Positions 22,009-32,513 of a stretch of 64,000 bases of DNA are shown here, in pieces. Below the pieces are notes generated by a model, which was given only the letters and a program-made list of their open reading frames with translations, had not been told where the DNA came from and searched no databases. Numbering within the stretch: position 1 is the first letter of the stretch; every line of letters starts with the position of its first letter. The position numbers and the translations under genes were made by a program. This stretch comes from Bufo bufo (taxonomy: Eukaryota; Chordata; Amphibia; Anura; Bufonidae), in NCBI RefSeq assembly GCF_905171765.1, contig NC_053398.1, positions 51,024,338-51,088,337 of the forward strand, given 5' to 3'.

Positions 22009-24190
22009 GGTCTCGAGTAGTAGTGAGTCAGTTTTTAAAGTTTTTTTTTTTTTTTTTTAAAAACCCCATTAATTCACATAGAAGGCTCACACTTCCTTCC
22101 TCCCACTCTGAGTCATCTAAGTCCACCCCTTTTAGTCGGACGCTTTGGTCCGTCCTCTGTCTGCCATTAGTATCCTAGCTGTCCATACGAACAGAGCTCT
22201 GATGTTAAGCACAACACTTAACATGTAACATGTAACTGCAAACATTGAAACAAACAGATCTGACAATACAGACATGAACACACAAAGGGCCCATAAAAAG
22301 TTTTCATTGACTTCAATAAATAAAAATGTACAGCTTGATCAATGCTGTTGGTACCAATAAAAACCAAAAACTTCCAAGAAAAATAAAATAAAATTCTCAA
22401 TACGCATATTTAAAAACAAACATCGTACTCCATACGCATTCATATACATTTTTTTTTTTTCATGTACTCATTTTTATTAACTCATAACCACGCCCTTACA
22501 CATAAAATATGAATTGCACACACAGCTCTGCTACGTACATACAACTCAGAGCTACACCCATTCACATTCCACTGAATCATGTATCTTTCACCCAATCACA
22601 CAATTTCTTTGTTACATTCCAAAACTTGCAGCACAGACAAACACAGCTTTCCTGGAAACAGATAGCCACACCACACCCAGAATTGCTGATGGTCTGTCGC
22701 TGTAAAACAATATACATGTTATAATCATACAGTCATTTTGTTAAAATTCAAATCATTTTATATGCCATGTAGTTTTTTAATTTAGTGTTACACACATCGC
22801 CACTTATTCTATATATAATTACCCTTCCCTGCATTTCCTTTGCCTTGCGTCTCTTATTTCAGGAATGTTCAAACAGGGGAAGTAAAGCAATCAATCACAG
22901 GACGTTCAACTGTCCCACATGTTTCTCAAACTTTTACTCATATCTGAATAAGGACTTAGAATGGGTGCAACCTTAGATTGAGAGGATTGGACACTTCCAA
23001 TTAGCATCATCACTGCAGGCACATTTTAAACCATCGGAACATACAATTTGGAAAGCTCCAATCCAATACTGGAGCCCTGTCTGGAAGATCTTATAGATAA
23101 CACAGGTTAGTATCTTCACATTCTGCTGATGCATTACCAATCACCAGCCCCCCTCCCCCAACCCCCATATGGAGGTTAGTTGAATTCCTGAGCACAGGAG
23201 GGGGGGGGGGTGAGATGGGAGGGAGTTCTCTCTGAGAGCACATTTCAGAGAAAACAGGAAAAGTTCTTGTGGAACTACAAGTGACATTTTGGAATTTACA
23301 GCAGATGTGGTGGGGGAAGGGATGCCACATGGCAACTTCTTTTTTCAATTATCAATACACTTATGCATTAACTGTCCATCTTTTAGTGCTGTAATCTCTA
23401 ATTCTAGGGCTATAACTTGTCCCTATTTAAACACACACATATCATTAGGGCAACAAAACTTAACCAGTTCATTTCTGAACGTTTTAATACAAGCCCTTTC
23501 TGATTGCAGACACTGAGGCACTGTTTTTTTTTGTTTTGTTTTGTTTTTCAAATAACTTCCTGACACTGCTCTGCTTTCTCACTCACCATAGCCTCCCTTC
23601 ACTATCACAGGAGTTCTGATGTACACAGTCTGTAAGCTTCTAACTTCACAGATTATTATAGTTTTTTTTCATCCCTGTTGCCAGCCGGGCATAACATTCT
23701 GTTTCACATTTTAACTGTCAATTCTTACATCCTGCCAAATTGTCTACCCATGTGTTAACTAGGAAGTAATTTGTGGGACTAGACCGTGCAACATAAAGTT
23801 TACATGTTGGCAGTGATGGAAACAGAATGATTTCACAGTGGGATGTGACCGTACACTTACCACCCGGTCAACATCTCATACAGACAGATAATCTTAATAC
23901 TTCTAAAATACTTATACTATATATACATAAGAGTTAATTCAAGCTTGTAACCTTCTGTTCCCGGAACAGATTATTCATATAGTGCACTTTTTATATCTCA
24001 CGATATGGACTCCCTGAGCCGCTTACGATCAACATTTGCTCCCAGAGCTTTTGCATGTGCCCCGGACACCGCAATCCACCGAAATCATAAATAGATGGTT
24101 CGACTTACTTGATTGAGATTTTGGTCATTGCTCCAGGTCCAAGGACAAGAATTGATGTCTTTCACTGTAGACCTGAAGAGGACCCTCCCT
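22009..24190 (-). pseudogene. gag: ERV-2 leader and gag remnant
   Basis: No long frame survives. A recognisable piece near 23290-23335 (minus) reads MPCGIPSPTTS, close to LPCGIPSPATS in ERV-1 Gag, and downstream bases 23100-23180 align loosely with the ERV-1 zinc-finger segment (CCTCC-TATGGGGG...). A run of about 18 T at 22041 marks a junction or polyA-like insertion. The leader lies at about 23900-24190. Confidence 0.55.
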
Positions 24191-24210
24191 ATCCCGGAAC
24201 CGAGCCCCCA
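24191..24210 (-). promoter_or_regulatory. ERV-2 primer binding site, tRNA-Pro-like
   Basis: The minus strand reads TGGGGGCTCG then GTTCCGGGAT three bases after the 5' LTR. This matches a proline-tRNA primer site except for two extra bases in the middle. Confidence 0.7.
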
Positions 24211-24213
24211 AGC

Positions 24214-24721
24214 TGTTGGGCAATATACTCTCTTGCCTAACGTGTCCCTGACACATGATTTCGGTCATCAGCTTGAATTAAGTCTATCCGGTACCGGGAG
24301 AATGAATCAGATAAACACTGAAGACATGTCTAGTTCCAATACATACTGGTTTATTCCACAGTTGGCAAACAGTTATAATAGAGGGGGTTGAGCTTCCTTG
24401 ACATCCAATCATATGTTAGCATTAGTATTCGACCTATGGTATCGATCACACATGAGCTCTGCATTAACATAATAGATGACTCATAGTAACAGCATTTGAC
24501 CAATCAGGTATATACACATAGGCCAGCAGACAGTTGAGCCAGATGACCTTATATGGTTAGAAGGCTGTTCAAACTTACAAACTAAGGAATGTATGGATAT
24601 TCTTGAAACAGCACAGGAAGTTTCACACATTCCATAAGGGGGAGGGAGATTTTGTAGTGCACTGACCAAATGTAATACACGTGGCTGAATAAGACAAAAT
24701 GGAGTTACTTATACTCCTTCA
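24214..24721 (-). repeat. ERV-2 5' LTR
   Basis: 508 bp, the partner of 14611-15117. TG...CA ended on both strands. On the minus strand it precedes the primer site, so transcription would run leftward. Confidence 0.92.
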
Positions 24722-24887
24722 GTTGCTAGGGAGACTTTGGGGTTTTCCGCATTGCCTCAGCAGTAGCAGGCGGAACTAGTTCCTGCTGATTGTCTCAGCA
24801 AGTCCAGCCTGCTCGGTACAGTTTGCCAGCTCTCATTTGGAGCCCATTTTATTATTTTCCTCTTGAATAATCCTATTTTTTTTGGCC

Positions 24888-26885
24888 ATGCGTCCTTTCA
24901 ATGCGGAGCGACTAATTACTTTAGTGCAGGCCCGGCCAGAATTGTGGGACAACCGCATTGAGGGCTACCACAAGCCCTAAATAGATGCGTCGTGGGAAGC
25001 TGTGACAGTCGAGCTTCTGCCGTCTGATTGGGCATCAAGTTCACCAGCGGAGCAGATCACCCTAGGTAAATGTGTTTAATCACCATTATTTTGAGCATGT
25101 TTGTGTTTCTAGGAATTTTGTAATACACTAAGGCCCCTTTTTGACCAGCTTGTGTCACAATCCAGCCTCTGCGCAGCTCAATGTGTCTATAGGAATGTTC
25201 AAAGGTTAATTAATATATTTTAAACAAGATACAGATGCTTGCTCATGGCAATACTGTATTTAAAGAAACAGTGTCAAGGCTTTAAACTACATTTGCACAT
25301 TTATCTGTCCTAATGGTCATTATTTCAAAAGATGTTTTCGTGTCCAGAAATGTTTACTGTTTTCCATTGTCTTTTGAAGTGGTAGGCAAGTAGACATTGC
25401 TGAACACACACATCTCCTCTGCTGCGTTCCTTTTATTTTGTGTTATCATGTACTAGTGAAGCATTTTATACATTAAACCAATCTCCCACTCCGAAAAGAT
25501 TATCTGACTGAGCAAGAGGTTATTATCCGTCCTCTGCTCTGTACCCCCTGGCCCACACCTTTCTTTATATGATAACTTTTTCATGTAGCCAGTGAAGTTA
25601 TAACATGAGTACTTTTCAGAGATTCCAAGGCACACAAGCTCATATTAATATTACATAGTGGTACTAATGTTCCTGTATTTGTGCAGTTACTTTTCATAGT
25701 GTAATCATGTTTTTTTTAATTGTAACATAGTGGATGCTGTAAAAACACGCTGGCATACGTGTAGGGACACCTTCCGGCGTGAGACAAATGCCCCAAGGAG
25801 TGGTGCTGGAGGGCGGAAGAAAAAACCCTACGTGTATTTGGAACAACTACGTCTCCTGCTTGAAACGTAGGTTTTGTTATTTTGGATTTGTGTCTTAATA
25901 ATGTTAATATAATATTTCATTATCTTCTTCACATGTCTCAAACTCGGGCCCTCCAGCAGTTACAAAACGACAAGTCCCAGCATGTTGTGATAGCACGATT
26001 ATGTCTAGTCATGTTGGGTTTAGTAGTTTGTAAACAATTTTACATTTTCCAAAGTTTCTTGAGGAATTGTAAGTATGTAAATATGTGCTATGTTTTATGG
26101 TCAAACCTTTGCAGTTTTTGGGTTATAAATAATGTGATGTGTAATTGCCTTTTTATTTCAGCACTGAAGATAGTTTTCAGGATGAGGATGTTGTGGAGGA
26201 CACGCCTCATGTCACATCTGACCCTCCTGTGGCTACAGAGTCTGAAGGTTCTGAGGTGGAAGAGCAGCCATCCACATCTGGCCAAGAAATTCAAGCATCC
26301 ACAGTAGTTGGTCGGGGTGCACGTGCCTCCACCCGTTGTGCTCGAACTCGGCGTCGCATACAAGTAGCAAGCAATGCAGCAGTCATTGATGAGTGTGTAC
26401 TGCAATACATAAATGAGTCCCGCTCAGAGGATGTTTACGACCGTTTTTGGCGCACTCTGGTCCCTCTTTTACGTGAAGTTCATGCAGAAATGGAGACAAA
26501 AGTGCGTTGTGGCATTATGACCCTTCTGGAAGCTGCCACTCCACCAAATAACCCCAATAGTATTTTGCGCGCTATTGAACAGTGGCATATAAATGTGAAT
26601 GAGCCAGCTAATCCACCACCACCGGCCCCAGTATTTCACCCCCCTCCTCCTCAGCCTTTCCAGTTCCATGGTTCCCAGCCTATGTACTCCCAGGATTATG
26701 CCTATGGAGTGTCCAGTCAAAGACCTCCAGAGTATTATGGTCAGCCATACCATTGCCCTTCATATGTGCCCCCTCCCACACATTTTCAACCCCATAACAC
26801 ATATGCTTCTTCTCCTTCTGCTCCAGAACGGGTGTCATCTGGAAATGTAGGTGTCGTTGGCGAGCCAGATTTGTTGCAATTATAA
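24888..26885 (+). pseudogene. MADF/BESS-type DNA-binding protein, three exons, one internal stop
   Basis: Exons 24888-25065, 25731-25866 and 26162-26885, joined by GTAAAT/TAG and GTAGGT/CAG sites in compatible phases, give 346 codons. Exons 1-2 form a MADF domain (ERLITLVQARPELWD; VKTRWHTCRDTFRRE; YVYLEQLRLLLE), a Myb/trihelix-like DNA-binding fold. Exon 3 has an acidic linker, a GRGARASTRCARTRRR basic patch, a BESS-like helix (DVYDRFWRTLVPLLREVHAE) and a Pro/Tyr-rich tail. TAA at 24978-24980 (codon 31) interrupts the MADF domain; everything downstream stays open. MADF or Myb-like proteins accompany transposases in some PIF/Harbinger elements, and a Harbinger transposase lies convergently at 32.5-33.8 kb, so I infer a transposon gene. 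A domesticated host gene is the alternative. Confidence 0.75.
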
Positions 26886-27238
26886 TGTGGCCTTAATTTA
26901 TGATGGTTAATGTTTTTTTTAAACTTTTAAACACTTTATCGAAGTATGTGTATTACGTGAAGAGGCAAATATTGACCTTGAAGGACTCATGTTGATGTCC
27001 TTGACAATTTTGATTTTCTTTATGTTCCAGATCCCTGGATGGACACTTTTATTAAGTACATTGTGTGTGTTTAGAATGAGTATTTTTTGGGGGATAAAAG
27101 ATTTATACAGATGAAAAGTATTTTGTCTTTCTTTACATGCACCTAATCTAAGCAATGACAGTAATGGCATTATTAAACATTTATTACTTATATTGTAAAT
27201 TACCCTAGGCAGTCAAAAACTAGAGGCGCAAAATACTC
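26886..27238. other. 3' flank of the MADF gene
   Basis: AT-rich non-coding sequence; no canonical AATAAA is well placed. Ends at the TTAA used by the next MITE. Confidence 0.5.
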
Positions 27239-27242
27239 TTAA

Positions 27243-27748
27243 GGCTACTTTCACACTGACGTTTCTGGGTCCGATTGTGAGATCCGTTTCAGGGCTCTCA
27301 CAAGCGGCCCAAAACGGATCAGTTTAGCCCCAATGCATTCTGAATGGATAAGGATCCGTTCAGAATGCATCAGTTTGCCTCCGTTCAGCCTCCGTTCCGC
27401 TCTGGAGGCAGACACCAAAACACTGCTTGCAGCGTTTTGATGTCCGCCTGACGATGCAGAGCCAAACGGATCCATCCCGACTTACAATGTAAGTCAATGG
27501 GGACGGATCCATTTTCACTGACACAATATGGTGCAATTGAAAACGGATCCACCTCCCATTGACTTTCAGTGTAAGTCAAAACGGATCCGTTTGCATTATC
27601 ATGAGCAAAAAAAAAGTTTTGTTTTTTTTTCTTCATGGTAATGCAAACGGATCCGTTCTGAACGGATACAAGCGTTTGCATTATAGGTGCGGATCCGTCT
27701 GTGCAGATACCAGACGGATCCGCACCTAACGCAGGTGTGAAAGTAGCC
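27243..27748. mobile_element. TTAA-flanked MITE, 506 bp
   Basis: Ends GGCTACTTTCACACTGACG and, reverse-complemented, GGCTACTTTCACACCTGCG, with TTAA at 27239-27242 and 27749-27752. The interior is a mosaic of short inverted blocks built on ACGGATCC (AACGGATCCGTT and similar), giving a strong potential fold-back. Non-coding. Confidence 0.88.
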
Positions 27749-27752
27749 TTAA

Positions 27753-28040
27753 CTGTTTTCAATATTACAACACACAGGTAATGACTCCAACTCATAAATC
27801 ATAAACTTTATTCAAGGTAAAATAATCTAATGTGTAGTGTGGTGAGCATGTGTCTTTTTTTTAAATTATGTTTTAACACATTAAAAAAATTGCGTTTTGT
27901 TAAAACATTATGGACATGACCAAAATACAATGCTGGTCCATAGGCGACTCAATTATAATGTATGTATGTTTGTTACAAATGTGGATTCACTATTAATCAG
28001 GTATTGGAGGTATTTTCAAAGAGAAATTGTATATTGAATA
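27753..28040. other. Spacer without recognised features
   Basis: AT-rich sequence between two elements; nothing coding or repetitive that I can define. Confidence 0.4.
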
Positions 28041-28154
28041 TCCTCTTGTAAGAAAATCAATGAGAAAATCCAGCTCTTTTAAAGGGGTTATCCGAGTTAT
28101 TTTTTTGTTCTTTCTATGCTCCTATCTAAGCAAATGTAACAGCTTTCCAACTTA

Positions 28155-28447
28155 GGCTCCATTCACACGTCCACAAATGGGTCCGCATCCGTTCCGCAAT
28201 TTTGCGGAACGGGTGCGGACCCATTCATTTTCTATGGGGACAGAATGGATGCGGACAGCACACAGTGTGCTGTCAGCATTCGCATTTGCGGAGAGCGGCC
28301 CCGATCTTCAGGTCCGCAGCTCCGCAAAAGATAGAACATGTCCTATTCTTGTCCGCAGCTTGCGGACAAGAATAGGCATTTCTATAGCGGTGCCGGGCGG
28401 GTGTGTTTTGCGGGTCCGCAACACACCACGGACGTGTGAATGGAGCC
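28155..28447. mobile_element. Harbinger-type MITE, 293 bp
   Basis: Palindromic ends GGCTCCATTCACACGTCC, bounded by TTA on the left and TAA on the right. The interior contains GGGTCCGCATCCGTTCCGCA and its complement. Non-coding. Confidence 0.8.
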
Positions 28448-28718
28448 TAACTCACTTTATCTCCAGTGCCTGGTTTCTCAGATTTCACTGAGGGTCACAT
28501 GACCTGTGATGTCAGCTTCTCTCCCTGCTCTGATAAAGTTAGTTTACAAGCCTGTCACGTCACTGTGCTGGCCACGCCCCCCTCCACTGCCGTCTGCACT
28601 GTCCTAGGATTCTTAACCCCTTCAGCTGCACACACTGGGTATCTGCAGCAATGACAATTCTGGGCACAGGAGCTGAAGGACTAGAGAGAGCATTGCACAA
28701 GAAGGTAGGGGGAAGATC

Positions 28719-29736
28719 TGTAGTGTCCCACTAGGTGATTGTGGGCACTACACAAGGGTCAATTGGGCCACGTTGTTCTCCACCTCCTGTGGAACAGTGG
28801 CTTTGTGTTTTACATTACATTTTAATGTATATTTTCATGTTATTTAATGTTATCTCCAGTTGACTAGGGTGTAAATCTTCCTCCTAGACACTAGAGGGAG
28901 CTAGGGGGCCCCTAGTATATATAGCCAGGTCTAGACCAGAGAGGGGGAGTAGTCAGAGTTGTGGATTCCTGAAGTCAGTGAGCACCCTAGGCAGAGGGTA
29001 GCTGGGATCCAGCATCTGATATGCAGCTAGATAGCCCAGGCTTCTAGTTGCCACCAGGAGAAGAGCCTGCCTCCTGAGAGAAACAAGTTCCCATAACAGA
29101 GCAAAGCAGAGCCAGTATTCCAGCCAGACAAGAGAGCTGAAGGGCAGAAGGATTTTATAGGAAAGCAAGGATATATACCTGAGGAAGTTTTCCCTAACCA
29201 AGGATAAAGCCAACAATAGGGCGTACGGGCCTTGGGATAAAGACAGGCAGGATTTCTGAGGAAAAGTGCAGCCTGATCTGTAAGTGTGTTAACCCTCTGA
29301 GTATCTTGCAAGAACATTGTGCCTGCCATTATTGTATAAGCCTGCTTGTGACTGCTGCTGTCATATGGAACTGAACCAAAGACTGTATATAGTTCATTGT
29401 TTCCAGTAAAAGGAAGTTCTGGTTCACCACAACATCGTGTTCCTCAATTATTCCTATTATAAGTCGGTGTGCCACCGTTACCGGCACTGGCGTCACGAAC
29501 TTAAAGGGATCCTGCCACCGGCACATTAAACCTGCAACACCCAGGGCACCTCACCTACCACCGACCTGGTCCCTATACACTGAGAGTGCCCCAGAGGACT
29601 TCTGTGCCAGCCTCTCCATCACTGCTGTACGCCTGCCCAGGGTCTTTCATAAAACTGTGAGTAACAAAGAGCAACCCTCGTTTGCCTATTAACCGTGACC
29701 TCTCCATCGCAATACCCTGAAGGGCTGCGTACTGCA
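28719..29736 (+). repeat. Solo LTR of the X1 family, 1018 bp
   Basis: Starts TGTAGTGTCCCACTAGG and ends GGGCTGCGTACTGCA, matching the LTRs of X1 at 40238 and 45344. It is flanked by a perfect 4-bp duplication GATC (28715-28718 and 29737-29740). A TATA-type box (AGTATATATAGCC) lies near 28912. No internal region follows, so it is the product of LTR-LTR recombination. Confidence 0.92.
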
Positions 29737-31210
29737 GATCCTGTGTGCATTAGCAGTGTCATTATACAGCTGGGACTTGTAGTTCTACACTTACACGTTG
29801 CTGTTGATTCTCCCAGCACTCAGGGCAGCTCTTGTATCCACTCCCTTAGCAGTGTCATTATACAGCTGGGACTTGTAGTCCTACACATACAACATGCTGC
29901 TGATTCTCCCAGCAGTCAGACTTGTCACTCAGGGCAGCTCTTGTATCCACTCCCGTAGAAGATCAGGGGAGAGGGGCAGAGATTGTTTTTATTGCATGTA
30001 AACAAAGGGCCAGAAAAGAACCAGGGAAATGAGGAAATATATATATTTTTTTGCATAAAACTTGCTTAGCTTAGTTATATATTGCTGCCCATCAGATTTT
30101 CAGTGCTATATTTTTTTTTCAGAACTCGGACAACCCCTTTAAACAACAGGAAATACTTTATTGATGCAGTAAAAACTTTCCAATCCTCATATGCAAGAAA
30201 CAATCTATGCATTTTGGACCTTAATCATGACATGAGTAACATATACCAAGCAGTTACTTATATATTCCTCCCACACCAATCCATAGTGGTTTGGATGTCA
30301 CATGACTAGAAGCTGCTTGATAAAATCAGAACACATAATATTCTTTTAAAAAACTTTCACAATCTAATAAAATCAAGTCAAAGAAAAATCTTCAATGCAC
30401 TTTGCTGTAGTACATGGGGCGATTTTTCAGCCCTGACTGCACAAGGTATAGAAAGGGTTACAGCTACCTTGCGAGGTGGAGATCATCGGAGGAAGCTTCT
30501 AAACAGAGAGGTTTTCTGGATGTTCCAATTAAGTACATGTATTCCAACAGGTCTAAATAAAAGACAGGATTTGATCTTGCAGTATAACTGATTATATATG
30601 TCTGTAGCCAATGGCGTAGCTATAGGGGTCGCAATTGCGACCGGGCCCCTAAGTCAGCAGGGCCCACGGGGCCCCCCAGGAGAGACGAAGTGAAGCCCTG
30701 GCCCCTGATTTACAGACTACAGTACTTGCCGGCGGCTAACTTCACGGGGGGGGGGGGGGGGGGGGGGCGGAGGCAGAGCCATGCGTGCAGCCGTGCAGGC
30801 GCAGGCTCAGGCTCAGCCAGGAGAGGGAGTGGTCCCGTCTGGCAGTACTGGCCGGAAGTGGAGCGGCCGAGGAGAAGATGCGTGCCGCACGAGTGAGTGA
30901 GGTGAGGGCGGCCGTGGCGACGTGACTAGCAGAGACTCGGACACAGTCTCTGCTCTGGCAGTTGGGTGCTTTCTAGTAACTAGAGTACACTAGCATCACA
31001 TAGGATAGCAGAAGTGGGTCCTCTTACTAGTACCGTTCTAGCCACATGTGCAGCTGCAAATGAGCTCTGCAAGTAAGAGGACCCACTACTGCTATCCTAC
31101 AAGTACTGGTAGATGTCACAGCAGAGTCCTATAAATCATGTGATGGTCTATGGCCCATAGAACATCACATTCATAGCACAAGCGGCAGCTATATCATCAT
31201 CATCAATGCT

Positions 31211-31527
31211 TCATCATATGCCAGCAGGGTTATTAACATCGCCGCCAAGCCCGCCATTATTGCTCACACAGGGCTGGTCAGCACTGGAAATATGGGATTG
31301 CAAGTGCAACACCTATGGGAGCAGTGACTGTCACCATATTGCCGTGAGTGACTGATTCCAGCACAAGCGGCAGCTATAATCATCAGTCACTCACGGCAAT
31401 ATGGTGACAGTCGCTGCATCCATAGGGGTTGCAGTTGCAATCCCATATTTCCAGTGCTGACCAGCCCTGTGTGAGCAATAATGGCGGGCTTGGCAGCGAT
31501 GTCAATAGCCCTGCTGGCATATGATGA
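31211..31527. repeat. Fold-back within the hAT element
   Basis: Arms of about 145 bp run from TCATCATATGCCAGCAGGG to its complement CCCTGCTGGCATATGATGA, including GCCCGCCATTATTGCTCACA/TGTGAGCAATAATGGCGGGC. The centre is near 31370. Imperfect, with several mismatches. Confidence 0.85.
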
Positions 31528-31598
31528 GGCAAACTGAAAGGATAAGTGAAGGAAAATTATGAACTATGTACCCCCCATGCTGCAGAATGACACATATA

Positions 31599-31849
31599 GG
31601 CCGAATGCACACAGCGGTGTTCCCGGCCTGGATTCCTGCTGACAGCAGGAGCGCACGGCGTCATTGGTTGCTATGACGTTGTGTGCTTCATGCCGCCGCT
31701 GTACTACAGTAATACACTCGTATGATCTATACGAGTGTATTACTGTAGTACAGTGGCGGCATGAAGCGCATGGCGTCAGTGCGCTCCTGCTGTCAGCAGG
31801 AATCCAGGCCGGGATACCACGGACCGTTCATGGCCGTGTGCATTCGGCC
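31599..31849. mobile_element. Palindromic MITE, 251 bp
   Basis: Ends GGCCGAATGCACAC and its complement GTGTGCATTCGGCC, with ATA on each side. The arms (CCGGCCTGGATTCCTGCTGA and complement) are nearly perfect around a GATCTATACGAGTGTATTACT-like centre, so the element is one long hairpin. Confidence 0.85.
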
Positions 31850-32381
31850 ATAGACTGATTCCAGCACAAGCGGCAGCTATATCATCATCAATATGGGCAT
31901 GGGCACGGTGGGCATGCAGGGGTCTGGTGGTGTAAGGAAATGGTATTGAGGGTAGGGGGGGGCCCAAACTGAATTTTTGCACCAGGGCCAATGAGCCTAT
32001 AGCTACGCCCCTGTCTGTAGCCGAACATTGTATTGAAGATGTTTCTTTGACTTGATTTTATTAGATTGTGAAAGTTTTTTAAAAGAATATTATGTGTTCT
32101 GATTTTATCAAGCAGCTTCTAGTCATGTGACATCCAAACCGCTATGGATTGGTGTGTGAGGAATATATAAGTAACTGCTTGGTATATGTTACTCATGTCA
32201 TGATTAAGGTCCGAAACATGAGGGTCCGAAACGCGTAGATTGTTTCTTGCGTATGAGGATTGGAAAGTTTTTACCGCATCAATAAAGTGTTTCCTGTTGT
32301 TTAAAAGAGCTGGATTTTCTCATCGATTTTCTTACAAGTCCTAAGCAACAGCCGTGTCCAGGCTGGCGTCCGTGCTCAGAC

Positions 32382-32513
32382 CAGGGATGCCCAACCTGCG
32401 GCCCTCCAGCTGTTGCAAAACTACAACTCCCAGATACTAGGACAGCCTACAGCAGGGCATGATGGGAGTTGTAGTTTTACAACAGCTGGAGGGCCGCAGG
32501 TTGAGCATCCCTG
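32382..32513. mobile_element. Small hAT-type palindromic MITE, 132 bp
   Basis: Ends CAGGGATGCCCAACCTGCGG and its near complement. Flanks GCTCAGAC and GTCTAGAC agree at 5 of 8 positions, a decayed 8-bp duplication. The interior CTACAACTCCCA/TGGGAGTTGTAG arms form the hairpin. It sits at the 3' end of the Harbinger transposase. Confidence 0.78.

Larger units (their letters stand above)
14611..24721 (-). mobile_element. ERV-2: endogenous retrovirus, full-length frame with decayed genes
   Basis: 10.1-kb provirus on the minus strand: 5' LTR 24214-24721, primer site 24191-24210, gag remnant, pro-pol remnant, env, purine tract, 3' LTR 14611-15117. A 5-bp duplication GTTGC flanks it (14606-14610 and 24722-24726). 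The LTRs differ at about 8 substitutions and one indel in roughly 507 bp by eye, about 1.6 percent, so insertion is fairly recent. A 3-kb hAT-type element (16557-19537) was inserted later, within env. Pol and Env motifs place it with class I (gamma-like) retroviruses. It lacks most of integrase and has many stops, so it cannot move by itself. Confidence 0.92.
28083..30138. mobile_element. TTAA-flanked element in the left arm of the fold-back
   Basis: Left end AGGGGTTATCCGAGTT, right end reverse-complemented AGGGGTTGTCCGAGTT, with TTAA at 28079-28082 and 30139-30142. The uninterrupted right arm at about 32295-32320 shows the empty site, CTCTTTTAAACAAC on the complementary strand. About 740 bp belong to the element itself; the rest is a MITE and a solo LTR. 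Confidence 0.82.
30609..32013. mobile_element. hAT-type non-autonomous element, 1405 bp
   Basis: Left end CAATGGCGTAGCTATAGG, right end reverse-complemented CAGGGGCGTAGCTATAGG, flanked by the exact 8-bp duplication TCTGTAGC (30601-30608 and 32014-32021). The interior has a run of about 20 G near 30747, a 317-bp fold-back (31211-31527) and a nested MITE (31599-31849). No transposase. Confidence 0.92.
28045..32338. mobile_element. Long-inverted-repeat (fold-back) element, now a nest
   Basis: The outer arms start CTTGTAAGAAAATCAATGAG at 28045 and end with the near complement at 32338; they continue inward across a nested insertion as inverted arms of about 300 bp (30139-30410 with 32033-32305). 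TCCT flanks both ends (28041-28044, 32339-32342). Nested inside are a TTAA element (28083-30138) that itself holds a MITE and a solo LTR, and a hAT element (30609-32013) that itself holds a MITE. The host element's own sequence is roughly 800 bp and non-coding. Its superfamily is uncertain. Confidence 0.75.

Noticed and set aside
25882..26307. 141-residue plus-strand frame overlapping MADF exon 3
   Set aside because: It is in another frame from exon 3, spans the intron, and has no domain.
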